From Flaccisagitta enflata (lineage: Eukaryota; Chaetognatha; Sagittoidea; Aphragmophora): a DNA stretch of 64,000 nucleotides. Below the pieces are notes generated by a model. It did no database searches and was not told the DNA's origin. It saw nothing but the letters and a program-made list of their open reading frames with translations. Of this stretch, positions 1 through 10,764 are shown in pieces. Where the stretch lies: NCBI GenBank assembly GCA_965153355.1, contig OZ231128.1, positions 39,060,001-39,124,000 of the forward strand. The letters are read 5' to 3'. The first letter of the stretch is position 1. Every line of letters starts with the position of its first letter. The position numbers and the translations under genes were made by a program.

Positions 1-296
1 AACTGAGGGCAATGACTGCCCAATAATCTATTTTAAGTACTTTACGTTGAGTAACGTTTGATTTTTGTCCCATGATAGTCGTTTGTGCGCGTTGATTAAA
101 GTCTCATAATTGCCTTTTTGTTTCATTCTTTTCCTGAAATCTTTACGTTGTATCACAAGGCGTTGCATGTCAAATCAGATCCTACGTCAATTGGCGTAAC
201 GAACAAAATGTCATCATTGCAGTAAGACGGCTAACTTTTCAATAAAAAAGCCTTTGGGTCGCCATGATTTCGCATATGATATGGATGCCAAATGCC

Positions 297-376
297 ACCC
301 AAGACCTAATGAATGTGTTCAAGGGTTCCTAAAACACCCAAGACCTAATGAATGTGTTCAAGGGTTCCTAAAACAC
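297..376. repeat. 39-bp tandem duplication
   Basis: Two consecutive 39-bp units starting ACCCAAGACCTAATG at 297 and 336, identical as read. The unit is 13 codons long, so a short plus-strand reading frame runs through both copies, but nothing else supports a gene here. Confidence 0.85.
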
Positions 377-962
377 TCCCCGGGGATACATCTGGCAATG
401 TATGGATGTTTTAACTGGATACATAGGGTGAAAATATTGAAAAAAGTACGAAAATTGCACAGAAACGGTAAATTTGGTGTTGCAATTTTGGTAACGGCAT
501 GGGCTCTGAAACTATATTTCCTCCAAGGCGTGTATGTTTTCATTATTTTTTTTGTTTGGACACGCTATTCACATACCCAGGCGTTTAGGCTAGGGCTGTC
601 ATGGACCAGAACTGACGCTTACTGACAGAATTTTGTTATTTTGGTTGCGATATGCGGTCACAAAGTTAATTTGCATTTTGCAAATAGACGAACAGAAAAT
701 AAGGATTCCAACTCGGTATGACAGTAAAAAGTTCCCTGAATGCGTGGGATCAATGCAGTAACACCTAGTGATATCGTTCCACCTGAAACAACGACCAGAA
801 TACCATTTATGTAGTCAGAATTACCGAAATTCGTTTGAAAATGAGCGAGATTGAGATTCTTAGAAAAAATTATTTTCGGTGGACGAAAGTATATTACGGC
901 TACAAGTACAAAATCATATTTTTTGCATTTCCAAAAACATAATCCTCTCCGCAATCGAATTT
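377..962. other. unannotated AT-rich sequence
   Basis: I see no repeat, splice-bounded exon or recognisable reading frame in this stretch. The short open frames have no family resemblance. Confidence 0.5.
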
Positions 963-1032
963 GAAAGGCGACTATGTTTTTCATTTTTCCATTTTTCTAT
1001 TTTCTATGCAAAGATGTAATTTTGTCCACCCT
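963..1032. repeat. dispersed repeat fragment, copy 1
   Basis: The segment containing ACTATGTTTTTCATTTTT, CATTTT runs and TTTCTATGCAAA recurs, diverged, at about 56905-56976. It is a fragment of an interspersed repeat of unknown class. Confidence 0.5.
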
Positions 1033-1315
1033 TTTGTCACACTGCAAAATCAACATTTTTTTCTGGTACAAGCTTCTTTTAAGGAATGACCAGGAACACG
1101 GAGATTAAACAGAGAGAGAAAGACAGAGTTAGATTGAAAGGCAGACCAAAGGACCGTCAGAGTCAAAAGAGACAGACAGACAGACAGACAGACAGATTAT
1201 CGCTACGTTACGTTATCATCAACCACACACAATGCCACCACCACCACACAACATCTCATTATGAAAGACAAAGTTAGCAAAAGAGAAATGCAATATTGAG
1301 AATATTCGTTAGTTC

Positions 1316-1628
<313 letters not shown>

Positions 1629-2244
1629 TAAAAAATGAGCTAGATCTGAATGGGTAGAGATAATATGAACGCGAGCTATCTGCTGATATTTGATGATCTA
1701 AGTTATCTTGAGTGAAGTTAAGAGTTGGTCTTACGATTCGCCAACCCTGTAAATTGATGATATATAGATGAACAAGATTTAAGTTTCCAATTAATATTTA
1801 CAGTTTATTGCAGAATTAGAAGAAGACCGTTGCGCATGAATTGGATGGTGAAACGTGAATGAATGGAAGGAAAAGACTTCCTTCTGGCTAAGCATATTTT
1901 ATGCAGAGAAAAATGATATCCAATCATAAAACAGCATGCAATATTTTTACCAATAGGCTTACATTTTAATGGAATCAAATTGTAAATCGTGTACAGTCTC
2001 ATTTCTCAAGAAATCATTGTTTTGCTAAGACGTGGTGTCGGCGCCTGCTCTGTTCTGAAATTCTACAGAGATGAGAGATAGGAAAAGATAGATAGAGATA
2101 AATAGAAATATAAATGGTCACCCCATAATTCCATTTTAATACTGCTCAAAAACCTACCTCTTGGTTTTCCATTTTGAAAGTTATAATTGTCCAACTCACA
2201 AGAAAGGATCTTTATTAGAAATTTTAGCTGGTTGAAAGGGGGGG
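1629..2244. other. unannotated AT-rich sequence
   Basis: No feature can be supported here. The reading frames are short and carry no known motif. Confidence 0.5.
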
Positions 2245-2482
2245 CTCCTGTCTAGGATGCAGGACCTCCGCCCTGATCCCAGAGCCTGGGAGAATGAGTT
2301 TGGGATTTTTTTTGAAGGCAGAAATCATTTCTCATGGTTTGGATCACAATAGGTTTTAAAAATGTAAATTTTTTAGAAAGGATTGGCTATGGCTGCTTCA
2401 AATTCAATATCAACATAAAGTTGGGAAAGGGATCTCCTGTCTAGGATGCAAGACCTCCGCCCTGATCCCAGAGCCTGGGAGA
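2245..2482. repeat. pair of 49-bp direct repeats
   Basis: CTCCTGTCTAGGATGC... occurs at 2245-2293 and again at 2434-2482 with one difference (GCAGGACC versus GCAAGACC), separated by 140 bp. Each copy ends in CCCAGAGCCTGGG, a short hairpin with a 5-bp stem. The origin is unknown; the boxes of a tRNA gene are not convincingly present. Confidence 0.8.
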
Positions 2483-2886
2483 TGATGGGACAACAACGAA
2501 TTTTATACAGTCAATACAGAAATCAAAACCAAATATAGAATTTAAATCAATCAAATTAGGGTTTACATAATAACACAGTTTACACAATGTTAAGAATGTA
2601 ACGAGCGAAAATGAGTGGAATCTTTAGTCCTTCGCCATTGATGTTCTGCTGACCGAATTCTTGTTTTCTTCATAAGTACTTCCAATTTTATTTTCATTGT
2701 CTTGTTGTTGTCATTGTCGTTGTCAATTGTTTCAGGTTATGATAGCAGCTGATGGAGTCAAGAAGCCGTCCATGAGAAGAATGTTGACGTTGATGTTGAC
2801 AATTGCGCATTGATAGATCTCAACCTCTCCAACAATCTTTCTAGCTAAACTCGACAGGATAAACTTGCCTCATTGCTGCTTCAGTA

Positions 2887-3858
2887 ACTATGGCAAAATA
2901 AAAAAGCGAACGAATTTTGAGAGAGCAAAAACATAAGAAGATGTTGACCAATTTGCATAAAATTTACAGGGAATGATAACCATGATTTGGACTATGTCTG
3001 GTTAAAATTTCATCAAAATCCGTTGAATACTTTAGCCGTTATCACGTTTTTACTAAAGTCACCTCTTTTTTTGACTGCCAGAGATGACATTTATCCTAAA
3101 TCAAAATAATTCCATTTTTAGTAAATTAAGCATTGTGCAAAAAGTTATGGGAGTTTTGTCATGATTTTTGAACTGTAGTCTGATGGTGCTATTTACTAAT
3201 ACTAGGCAAAATTCGCTTCTACTCAGATAAAGTCTAGTGGGGTAGATATTGGTTGATTGTAAGCTTGCTCAGGATAAGAAATATTCAGCTACCTGTAAGA
3301 ATATTTTTGCAATTTGGGAAACTAAAAATGCTTCCATCTTCACAAAAATTTTACCAGAGATTACTCATATGTACAAAAGTTACCAGTTAAAAAATTATGA
3401 TAATCGGTAAAAACCTATGACATAGCATTATTTTTATATTTCCAGGTTTCATCTTCACTTAACTTCATTCTGAAACTCCATAAAAAAAAGGATTGGAAAA
3501 TTTGCTGTTTCTGCTAAAATAATCGGAGTTTCGTTATAAAATTTTTACCACAGCCTGCTAACAATGTGGTCTACTTCCACTACAAATTTCATCAAAATCG
3601 GACTAGATTTAGTGCGTTTTTTTTTAAATTTGTTTGATTCATTCTTTTATAAATTCTATGTACGTTGAATTTCTGATCATTGGACAAGTACTTTTTAAAA
3701 ATCTATACCTTAACTATTTAGAGCAGGACATCGATTTTTTCAGTGATGCTTAATGATACCAAAAAATAACTCCAATAAAAATTTTATGACACTGGGTGAA
3801 TTTTCCAAGGATTTATAAGCAAAAGAAGTAACTGTTCGCTTTTTTTTTTTGCCATAGT
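2887..3858. mobile_element. 972-bp TA-flanked inverted-repeat element (MITE-like)
   Basis: The left end ACTATGGCAAAAT...GCGAAC (2887-2911) is matched in inverse at 3834-3858 over 25 bp with one mismatch. Both ends abut TA (2885-2886 and 3859-3860), as expected for Tc1/mariner-type target duplication. The interior has no intact transposase frame, so it is non-autonomous. It sits just past the 3' end of the decayed retroelement A, so it is either an insertion into that element's 3' tail or a neighbour of it. Confidence 0.75.
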
Positions 3859-3904
3859 TAAAGCTGAAAAGATTGTTTAACGCAGGAGAGGCTTGAGAGT
3901 GTCT

Positions 3905-4423
3905 TTATTCTTCGTTTCCCTCCAGAAGGACCAAATTCTGGATGGGCCTCCTGATGTCTTTGCCTTTGTTGTCTCGAAGCGTGACAGAGCGGATGTGTCC
4001 GTCACGTCCGGCGTGGCATTCTTTGATCCGCGCCAAAGGCCACAGGTGTCGTTTGACGTTTTCCTTCTTGAGGAGGACGATCGATCCAGGGGTGAGGTCT
4101 TTGGAATCCTGATGCCACTTTGGCCGTGGCTGAAGCGCAGGGAGATATTCTTTGACCCAACGATTTGTCCACGATTCGTGGAGACTTCGAAGATACTTCT
4201 GCCTTGCTGAAAAGGCTGCCCTTGGTGGTGGAATCTCCGGCCATGGATCTTGCGGTTGCTGAAGCGACCTCCCGATGAGCATTTCAGCCGGCGTCAAGGG
4301 TACTTGTTCAGGGTCATCAACAAGGGGGGTCAAAGGTCGAGAATTAATCTGTCCTTCAATGCTGATTATGATTGTCTCAAGTTCTTTGTCAGAGACAAGA
4401 GACTGTCCTAGCACTTTTTTCAA
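3905..4423 (-). pseudogene. pol: BEL/Pao element A: integrase C-terminal part
   Basis: An open frame of 172 codons. Its start carries the last part of the integrase catalytic core: IEGQINSRPL holds the expected third acidic residue of the D,D,E triad just before the NSRPL signature. A C-terminal domain of the type that follows BEL/Pao integrases comes next (WHQDSKDLTPGSIVLL, then LARIKECHAGRDGHIRSV). It ends in a stop at 3905. It would insert element cDNA into the host genome. It is separated by a frameshift from the upstream integrase parts, so it cannot give a complete enzyme here. Confidence 0.85.
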
Positions 4424-4618
4424 CGGAGTTTTGACGCTTTAAACAAGCAGCGTTCCTGAAAACCCTCCCCACCATGGGGGCAGGAGCTGAATTCAACAGA
4501 TGACATCAGGCAGATGCTTTGCTGCTTTTGTGAATGTTGTGGCATTATCCGAGTACAAATGAAGAGGTTTTCCTCTCCGACTGGTAAAACGAGAGTACGC
4601 TGACAGAAATTCTTCCGT
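4424..4618 (-). pseudogene. pol: element A: integrase core, frameshifted middle
   Basis: Between the two larger frames the integrase core continues in a different frame. LYSDNATTF (about 4532-4561) is the usual second catalytic aspartate region of BEL/Pao integrase, and WGG follows. At least one frameshift is needed on each side to join it to its neighbours. Confidence 0.7.
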
Positions 4619-5692
4619 CTAGAGGTCATTCACGATTTCCAGATGGATTCCTCGGGTTGATCCACAGGTGAAGAGAGCGATCCATCGCTTTTCCGCTGGT
4701 AACGTGGAATCCCTCCTTGATTTCACAAGGAGAGGTCCAGCGTAATCAAGCCCAGTATGGGCGAAGGGTGGCAAAGCATTTTTTTGAAAATCTGGTAGAT
4801 CTGCCATTTTCTGCTGGCACAGAGGTTTGTTGATCCGCTTGCACTTCATGCAGGATTTGGTTTCCGCTTTGACAGCGGTCATGCCTTTGATGATCCAGTA
4901 TTTTTGACGCAGGTGTGCTAGGGTTTGGTTTGGCCCTGCGTGGAGGTTGGAAATGTGTGCATCTCTGATAATCAGTCGCGTGAGATGCGATTTGTCTGGA
5001 AGAATGATGAGATTTTTGCTTACTCTCCCTTGCATCTTGATGATGCCATCCTCCAAAACTGGATTGAATTGAATGAGTCGAGAATTTCGCGGTATAAGTT
5101 GATTTTTCTGAAGGCATGAAAATTCTTCCGCAAAGAAAATTTTTTGTTCCATGGAGATGATTTTTTGGAGTGCCCTTTTCCGCTGATTGGCAAGGGGCTC
5201 AGCCCTCCCCGCCAAAGGGCACCCAAAACGCCACACCATAGTGACGATGCGGAGCATTTTTTCAAATGACCTGTAACGTTCTAGTTGAATGACGGGAGGC
5301 GTGACTTGAGCGACATTGATCGCAATTTTACGCTTTTCCAGATCTGGTTTTTCCATCTCTGGTTGAGTTGGCCATTCACCCGTCTGTAAAAACTCTGGTC
5401 CATGTGCCCAAAGTTTGGCCTGTTTTTCATGAAGTGGCCAAGTCCCTCGCGAAGGGATATCCGCGGGGTTTTGATCTCCAGGAACCCACATCCACTTAGC
5501 GGAGTGGGTGGCGGAAGTGCGTTGAATATCCGCGATGCGATTTCCGACAAAGGGTTTGTAACGTGAAGATGAAGATTCAATCCATCCCAATGTGATGGTT
5601 GCGTCGGACCACATGAAGGTTTCAATTTGAGATTTGAAAACCTCTGCTTTGAGGAAATTGAGAAGTTTTGTACCGAGAATGGCACCCAACAC
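4619..5692 (-). pseudogene. pol: element A: RNase H-like domain and integrase N-terminus
   Basis: 357 codons. The first part carries RNase H-type signatures of BEL/Pao (FMWSDATITLGWI, then WVPGDQNPADIPSRG). A spacer follows, then an H2C2 zinc-binding module (His in DAHISNLHAG, Cys in CMKCKR) and the start of the integrase core (LDYAGP with the first catalytic Asp; then RGIHLE). RNase H would remove template RNA and integrase would insert the cDNA. The upstream LPRLEL-like motif usually found before the RNase H is corrupted, and the frame shifts near 5690. Confidence 0.88.
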
Positions 5693-5699
5693 CTATTAC

Positions 5700-6282
5700 G
5701 TGAGGAAGGCCACCCACCTTGAGGGGCAACCCTAGTTTTTGAGAGGAGGAAAAAGGAGCCCTTTCCAGTTATGACGTAGGCTACAGCCACGTACGCCTCT
5801 TCTGAGGCATCTACAAAAATGTGCAAGACTATGGGCACACCAAAATAGCGTGGGATCTCAAAAACAAACAGACACGCTTTTTTGAAACATTCTATTTCCT
5901 GCCATAGAATTTCCGGGAGTGGGTCATCCCAGTTTGATCCATGCTGCCAAATTTTTTGCATGATCATTTTGCCCCACCAAATCAGGGGGGCACGTTGGCC
6001 CAGGGGGTCCCAAAATGAAGAGATCCCCTGAAGAAATTCCCGTTTTGTTAATGGGACAGAATCCCATTCCTTAGAGGGAACATTGAGGGAATCAGTGATT
6101 GTGTTCCAATTCAGTCCAAGCACATTTGCATCCTCTCTGTCGTCAGTGCCATCACTTTGAGCCAAAAGATCTTTCCTGTTACTGTTGATCTTGTGCACTT
6201 TCATATGCATGCTGGTGAAAAACCCTTTTGCCAGAATAAAGCATCCACGGCTTCTCCCACCGAATCTGCAGTTGAAGGGACA
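5700..6282 (-). pseudogene. pol: element A: reverse transcriptase thumb / A17-like region
   Basis: The frame carries VLGLNWNT, the SSFWDPLGQRAPL block and FVDASEEAYVAVAY, the order expected after the polymerase palm in Pao-type pol (the region often annotated as Pao peptidase A17). The frame is lost near 5700. The block that should hold the YxDD catalytic box (about 6270-6300) reads Y-T-L-D-N in one frame and stops in the other, so polymerase activity is gone. Confidence 0.8.
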
Positions 6283-6804
6283 TTATCCAGTGTAAAGGCT
6301 ATTCATCACATGACAAGCTTTTGGAAATTTTTGCTGCTGTCCTCGTTCTGCATGATGCTGGCAGGTGGCCATTGAGAGAAATGGTGATGAACTCTCACCG
6401 AACATAACAGTCGTCTGTTTGGCAGTCCCTCGAGGCGTGATGATGCGATGGAGATTTTGTTGCTCCAATGGAATTTTGATTTGCCAAAACATTTTTGTGA
6501 TATCTGTGGTAAAGGCTACGCTGCCTTTTCTAAACCTACAGATAGAACCAACTATGTCTGGTAACAGATTGGGGCCCACATGTTGGGCACTGTTGAGTGA
6601 AATCCCATTCCGACCTTTGTATGAGGCGTTTTTTACGATCCGGGTAGGAGTGGTAGGATGTCCCGGGCGAAGAACAAGGTGCCATGGAAGATAATGGACC
6701 TTTTCAGTTGGGGTTTCATCCTCCGGAACCAGCTCCAAAACGCCAAGATCCAGTTGTCCATCAAATGTATCCTGGACGGTTTTCATTTTCTGTGGATCTT
6801 TTTC
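6283..6804 (-). pseudogene. pol: element A: reverse transcriptase fingers/palm
   Basis: Diagnostic blocks in order: VHYLPWHLVLRPG, RIVKNASYKGRNGISLN, GPNLLPDIVG and FTTDITKMFWQIKI (first catalytic Asp). The last codons before the junction with element B match the frame that ends at 11790 on the other side. The normal function is copying element RNA into cDNA. Confidence 0.87.
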
Positions 6805-6809
6805 CAGCA
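6805..6809. repeat. target-site duplication (right copy on the minus strand) of element B
   Basis: CAGCA directly abuts the end of the 3' LTR and is repeated exactly at 11785-11789. Five bases is the usual length for BEL/Pao integration. Confidence 0.9.
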
Positions 6810-7271
6810 TGTTTCGCGATCTACGCACGCGTCCAAATAAACCTATAAGCCCTTTCCTATGCCCTGTCTGTATGTAAAATGCCAACGGTGTAGAACAGTA
6901 TGCGGTTGTATTCTTGTAAGCACACTGGCCAAGCCAGGTTCAACACTGTAAAGAGAAAGATTAAAGGATTGCATTATTACCAAATAATCTACAAAAGACA
7001 ATCAATATATCAATCATACACTCAATCAAGCAATCAATCATACAATCAATCATTCGACTACAATAAGCATTTCAATTACCATTGTTGGGGTAGTTTTCAA
7101 GATGAGAATCATTTATCATGTAAGAAACGAGGAATATCAAATTAATCAATTGTTCTTGTAAAAGCGATAACGTGCGCGGAGCGCTGAATCGATGAAAAGT
7201 AGTGAGAGAATCTTTGGGTTGTTTACATAGCGCGTATCTCGCTCAAACGTTCGTCGTTACATCGCCGAACA
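6810..7271 (-). mobile_element. element B 3' LTR
   Basis: A 462-bp direct repeat. Read on the minus strand it starts TGTTCGGCG and ends GCGAAACA (TG...CA). It differs from the copy at 11323-11784 at one position that I can see (AATCAATT versus AATTAATT near 7148). It contains degenerate CAATCAAT-type repeats. Confidence 0.95.
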
Positions 7272-7284
7272 CCCCCCCCCGTCA
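7272..7284 (-). promoter_or_regulatory. element B polypurine tract
   Basis: On the minus strand, ACGGGGGGGGG lies immediately upstream of the LTR start TGTTCGG. A purine run in this place primes second-strand synthesis in LTR retrotransposons. Confidence 0.8.
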
Positions 7285-7765
7285 GACGAGTGAGGAATGA
7301 CGTCCACTCCAGAGATGTAACGCTGCTGAAGTTTCAAGTTGAATCTTCCACGAAAGGTCCAAGTTGATTCGCCTGATCCTTGCTGCAATCGCCAGGTTCC
7401 GTGAAGGTCCAGTGACGTCCACCAGGGATCATTGAATGGCCACTGATGACAAGTTGTGGCCCCTAAGATGAGTCTTGAAAAGCACTGCCCGCCCGTATGG
7501 GTCAGCGCTGTCACAGGTGACGTATCTGTGACTGGACTCTGGTATCGCCCGCCCGTATGGTTGATACCTGACCAATGTTGATGTTCATTGGTTCTAATGT
7601 CGTGTTACACTAAGGTGTAGCAAGACTAATTGAAAAAATGAATAAGGGAAGTGAACCCTCCCAGAACAAAAAGAAAGGAGAAAGAAGTAAAACTTCTTTC
7701 TCAAGTGTTTCTCATTCTTAATGGAAACTGATGTTGGAACAGTTTCTCATTCTGAAGGAAACATC
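7285..7765 (-). other. element B 3' untranslated tail
   Basis: No coding similarity between the integrase end and the purine tract. CGCCCGTATGG occurs at about 7490 and again at about 7549, hinting at an internal duplication of about 60 bp. Confidence 0.6.
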
Positions 7766-8187
7766 CTATTTCTCTAACTCTTCACACTCTAGCTCCAAAG
7801 GAACTAAGTGCTGATGATGCCTTTCGAAAATTTTGTTGTCAGCAGTCCTGACATTGTATCGGCGTCCATGAGATTCACTCTCCGATACACACTGCACAAC
7901 TCTGGCAACTTTCCATTCATCTCTTGGTAGCTCGTCTACCAAAAGAACCATCTGACCTTCATGCAGTTTAGGTGCAGATGTCTTCCACTTGGTGCGTGGC
8001 AGAAGGGCCTGTAGGTATTCCTTGTGCCAACGCTGCCGGAACTCTTCTGAAATGCGGCGAACGTCTCGCCATGCAGCGCGAAGGAAATCCCCATTCGAAG
8101 GAATGGGTGGGAGGATGGTAGTTGAAGATGGGGTGATCGTGTACGGGTAGATGAAGTTAGCCGGACACAATGTCTGCATATCGTTGA
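7766..8187 (-). pseudogene. pol: element B: integrase C-terminal domain
   Basis: The frame carries FRQRWHKEYLQALLPRTKW, LHEGQMVLLVDELPRDEWKV and HHQHLVPLELE, the domain that follows the core in BEL/Pao integrases. It is out of frame with the core because of the 44-bp duplication at 8144-8231. Confidence 0.88.
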
Positions 8188-8231
8188 CGGGTAGATGAAG
8201 TTAGCCGGACACAATGTCTGCATATCGTTGA
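8144..8231. repeat. 44-bp tandem duplication inside integrase
   Basis: Two exact copies beginning CGGGTAGATGAAGTTAGCC at 8144 and 8188. Forty-four is not a multiple of three, so the duplication breaks the integrase frame after MQTLCPANFIYP. Confidence 0.95.
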
Positions 8232-9455
8232 TGTCTGTAGATGCTTGAGTCAGGGGCCTGGTGTTGAGGATGGCTGAAACCTGAGTCAAAGCAGTTTCAA
8301 ATGTATCCAAGCTCAAGTTATCTTTTTCCAAAAGAAACTTCAGATGGCGCTTGGCCGATCTGACCAGACGCTCCCACACTCCTCCAAAGTGAGGACAGTG
8401 AGGAGGACCCCACTTCCATTCAATGCCTTTGAGGAGAAGAGAGTCTTGGATTTGTTCATCATTCCACGCCTTGATGGCATTCTTGATTTCCTTGTCAGCA
8501 CCCTTGAAGTTTGTGCCATTGTCTGAGTACAGAACTTCAAGTCCAGGAAACAAGTTCTGAAACTTGATCAGAGCGTTGATCAAAGTCGGTGTTGACATAT
8601 CTTTCAATGGCAACAACGAGATGGCTCTTGTTGCCAAGCAGGTAACAAGCAGCACCCACCTCTTGTGAGTTGCTCTTCCACCATGTTTGACACCAAATGG
8701 TCCAAACACGTCAATTCCTGAAGCTCTGAAAGGCTTCACCAAAGTGACCCTTTCGAGAGGAAGATCGCCAGGAAGATCGCCTTCCTTCTGAGGTCTAGGA
8801 AGTTTGTCACGTTTCTGGCATGGCACACAGAAACGGAGAACTGAGCTGATGGTGGTTCTTCCCCCAAAGATGAGGAAGCGAGATCTGATGGCATGGAAGG
8901 TGTGGTTGATGGTTGCATGGCCAACCTTCTTGTGCTCATGTCTAATCAATGCCTTGACATTGTTGTCATCGTTTGGAAGAATCATTGGGTACTTGCTGTC
9001 GTATGCAGTTGTCTCAGCATTTTTCAGCCGGCCACCAGCCCTCAAGACCAGCTTGTCATCAAGGAAAGGATTGACACTTGTCAATCTTGAGGACTTGCTT
9101 CTCAACTCTGAATGAGAATTGGGGTTAGTTACACCCAACTTGAGGAGAGTGCCAATTTCTGTTTCAAAGTGCTTTCTTTGAATGGCTTGAATCAGGAGAG
9201 ACTCGGCAGCCTTGTACTGCGGAACTGTCACTGATTTGTCATATTTCAGGCCATTCATACTTTGTTTCTGAGCTTTCCTTTTCAGGAAGTCCATGAAAGC
9301 CAGAAACATGTTCTTGCTTCTTGCCACTGCAATCACTTTGTATTGCCAGAGTTCATGTTTCGCTGTCAAAGCCAAAATCCAGTTTTCTTCTGGTTGATCA
9401 CTTTTAACCAATGCCGATGTAACGTTGATGGAGATCAACTTCTCAGGTGTTGCTT
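8232..9455 (-). pseudogene. pol: element B: integrase zinc module and catalytic core
   Basis: A long open frame. The zinc-binding module (HEHKKVGHATINHTFHAIR, then FCVPCQKRD) precedes the core blocks SGIDVFGPFGV (first Asp) and LYSDNGTNFKG (second Asp), WKWGPPHCPHFGGVWERL, and TQVSAILNTRPL. The last block normally has Glu where Ser stands (usual pattern V-E-A-I-L-N), so the catalytic triad appears incomplete. The upstream edge is the 16-bp duplication and the downstream edge the 44-bp one. Confidence 0.87.
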
Positions 9456-9487
9456 TCGCAAATGTGCTAATTCGCAAATGTGCTAAT
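9456..9487. repeat. 16-bp tandem duplication inside pol
   Basis: TCGCAAATGTGCTAAT occurs twice in a row (9456-9471, 9472-9487). The length shifts the frame between the RNase H and integrase parts of element B. Confidence 0.95.
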
Positions 9488-10154
9488 TGCAGCAACATTG
9501 ATATCGGCTTGTTTGCTCTTGGTGGGCCAAACTGGTGGCCAAAATTCTTCTGGCATTGATAACCACAAAGGACCATGCAGATAGAATTTCCATCTTTCCA
9601 TGTCTTTCTCATAGGCATTGAGCCCATGAGAACAGATGTCAGCTGGGTTCTCCTTGGATGGAACATGTCGCCAATCTATGGGATCAGTGAGGACACAAAT
9701 CCTTTTGACTCGGAAGTTCTCAAATGTTTTGAACTTCTTGTCCACATCCTTCAGCCATGTGAGGACAGTAAGACTATCTGAGAACATGAATATATGTTCA
9801 AAGGTCTCACCTGATTCCCTGACTATGAAGTTGCGAATCAATGCAGCAAGTCGTGCAGCATTGAGTTCTAATCTGGGAATCGAGTCTTCGTGATCTTCTT
9901 GATTTGGCAGTTTTCCTTTGTGCATGCTGGCAGGAACAACATGTGCCTTTGCAAAATACACATACGCTTTGTCAGAGCCGTTGTGGTATCGCCGGACATA
10001 GGCAAAAACACCGTAGCCCTCGCAACTAGCATCTCAGAATATGATCAAATCTGTGAGACAATTTTCCAATTCAGGGGTAGAGGTGCATCGTGCAACTCTA
10101 ACCTGGCTAAGTCCCTCCATGGAACCTTGCCAATGTTCAATTCGCTCAATCCAC
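9488..10154 (-). pseudogene. pol: element B: A17-like and RNase H part of pol
   Basis: Starts with DWWIERIEHWQG directly after the gag remnant. The DAS motif follows (DASCEGYGVFAYVRRYHNG), then IPRLELNAARLAAL (catalytic Glu), FMFSDSLTVLTWL (Asp) and RHVPSKENPADICSHG (Asp), the RNase H pattern. A TGA at 10034-10036 stands where a Ser codon (TCA) would normally precede Asp-Ala-Ser. The polymerase palm that should come first is deleted. Confidence 0.85.
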
Positions 10155-10575
10155 CAGTCCCAGGGAAAAGAAGAGCGGAGACGTCTTCGTTTTCCTCTGA
10201 TCTCCGAAGAGGAGGAGGAGTGCGAGGAGGAGGAGACCTATCAGCCTCGCCCTGCCTTGCCGGAGATTCGGCTGAGGGAATCTGAAGTTTGATGGGGTCA
10301 TATCTCGAGAGAGCATCGTCAGCTCTAGTGAGTGCACCTGTGACACGTATTTGCATACTGTCAGAGATGTCTGTCATGACTCTTAACTCGTTGGTTGTTT
10401 GTTCGAGGAGAGTCCGTGACTGATTTGCCTGGCGAATCAAACGCTCATCGTTTGATTCAACTGCTTCTTCATGTTCGGCGATGTAAATAGCGACATTACG
10501 ATTGATATCGCTTATCAATCGTCGTGCAAACCGATCGCCTGGTAGGGGATCTGAGTAGGGTGACTTTCCAGTCAT
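10155..10575 (-). pseudogene. gag: element B: gag N-terminal remnant
   Basis: About 140 codons starting MTGKSPYSDPLPGDRFAR. An acidic helical stretch (EHEEAVESNDERLIRQANQ) is followed by a Pro/Arg/Glu-rich linker (RSPPPRTPPPLRRSEENED). Assigned to gag from its position after the leader and upstream of pol. The frame passes into pol-derived sequence at the deletion joint (about 10150-10175), where the pol frame differs by one base. Confidence 0.6.
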
Positions 10576-10683
10576 TGGGTGTCTTTAAGTGTATCTCAAA
10601 GACAAAAAAAAATCGCGATTTGTGCCCAAGTGACAGAAATCGGAAAATATCTTCTTTGTTCCGTTTCGACAAACGCGAAACGT

Positions 10684-10764
<81 letters not shown>

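Larger units (their letters stand above)
3905..6804 (-). mobile_element. BEL/Pao retrotransposon A, downstream half
   Basis: Decayed pol of an LTR retrotransposon, running reverse transcriptase, RNase H, integrase on the minus strand. The 5' half (gag and protease) continues at 11790, on the far side of element B. CAGCA at 6805-6809 and again at 11785-11789 marks the insertion, and when B is set aside the reading frame resumes across the junction. No LTR belonging to A was found on either side. Several frameshifts and a degenerate catalytic box show it is old and inactive. Confidence 0.9.

Noticed and set aside
254-625. 123-codon frame containing a 13-residue repeat
   Set aside because: The repeat comes from the 39-bp duplication; the rest has no recognisable domain or splice context.
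2245-2293. tRNA-derived SINE head
   Set aside because: No convincing A and B boxes at correct spacing and no cloverleaf.
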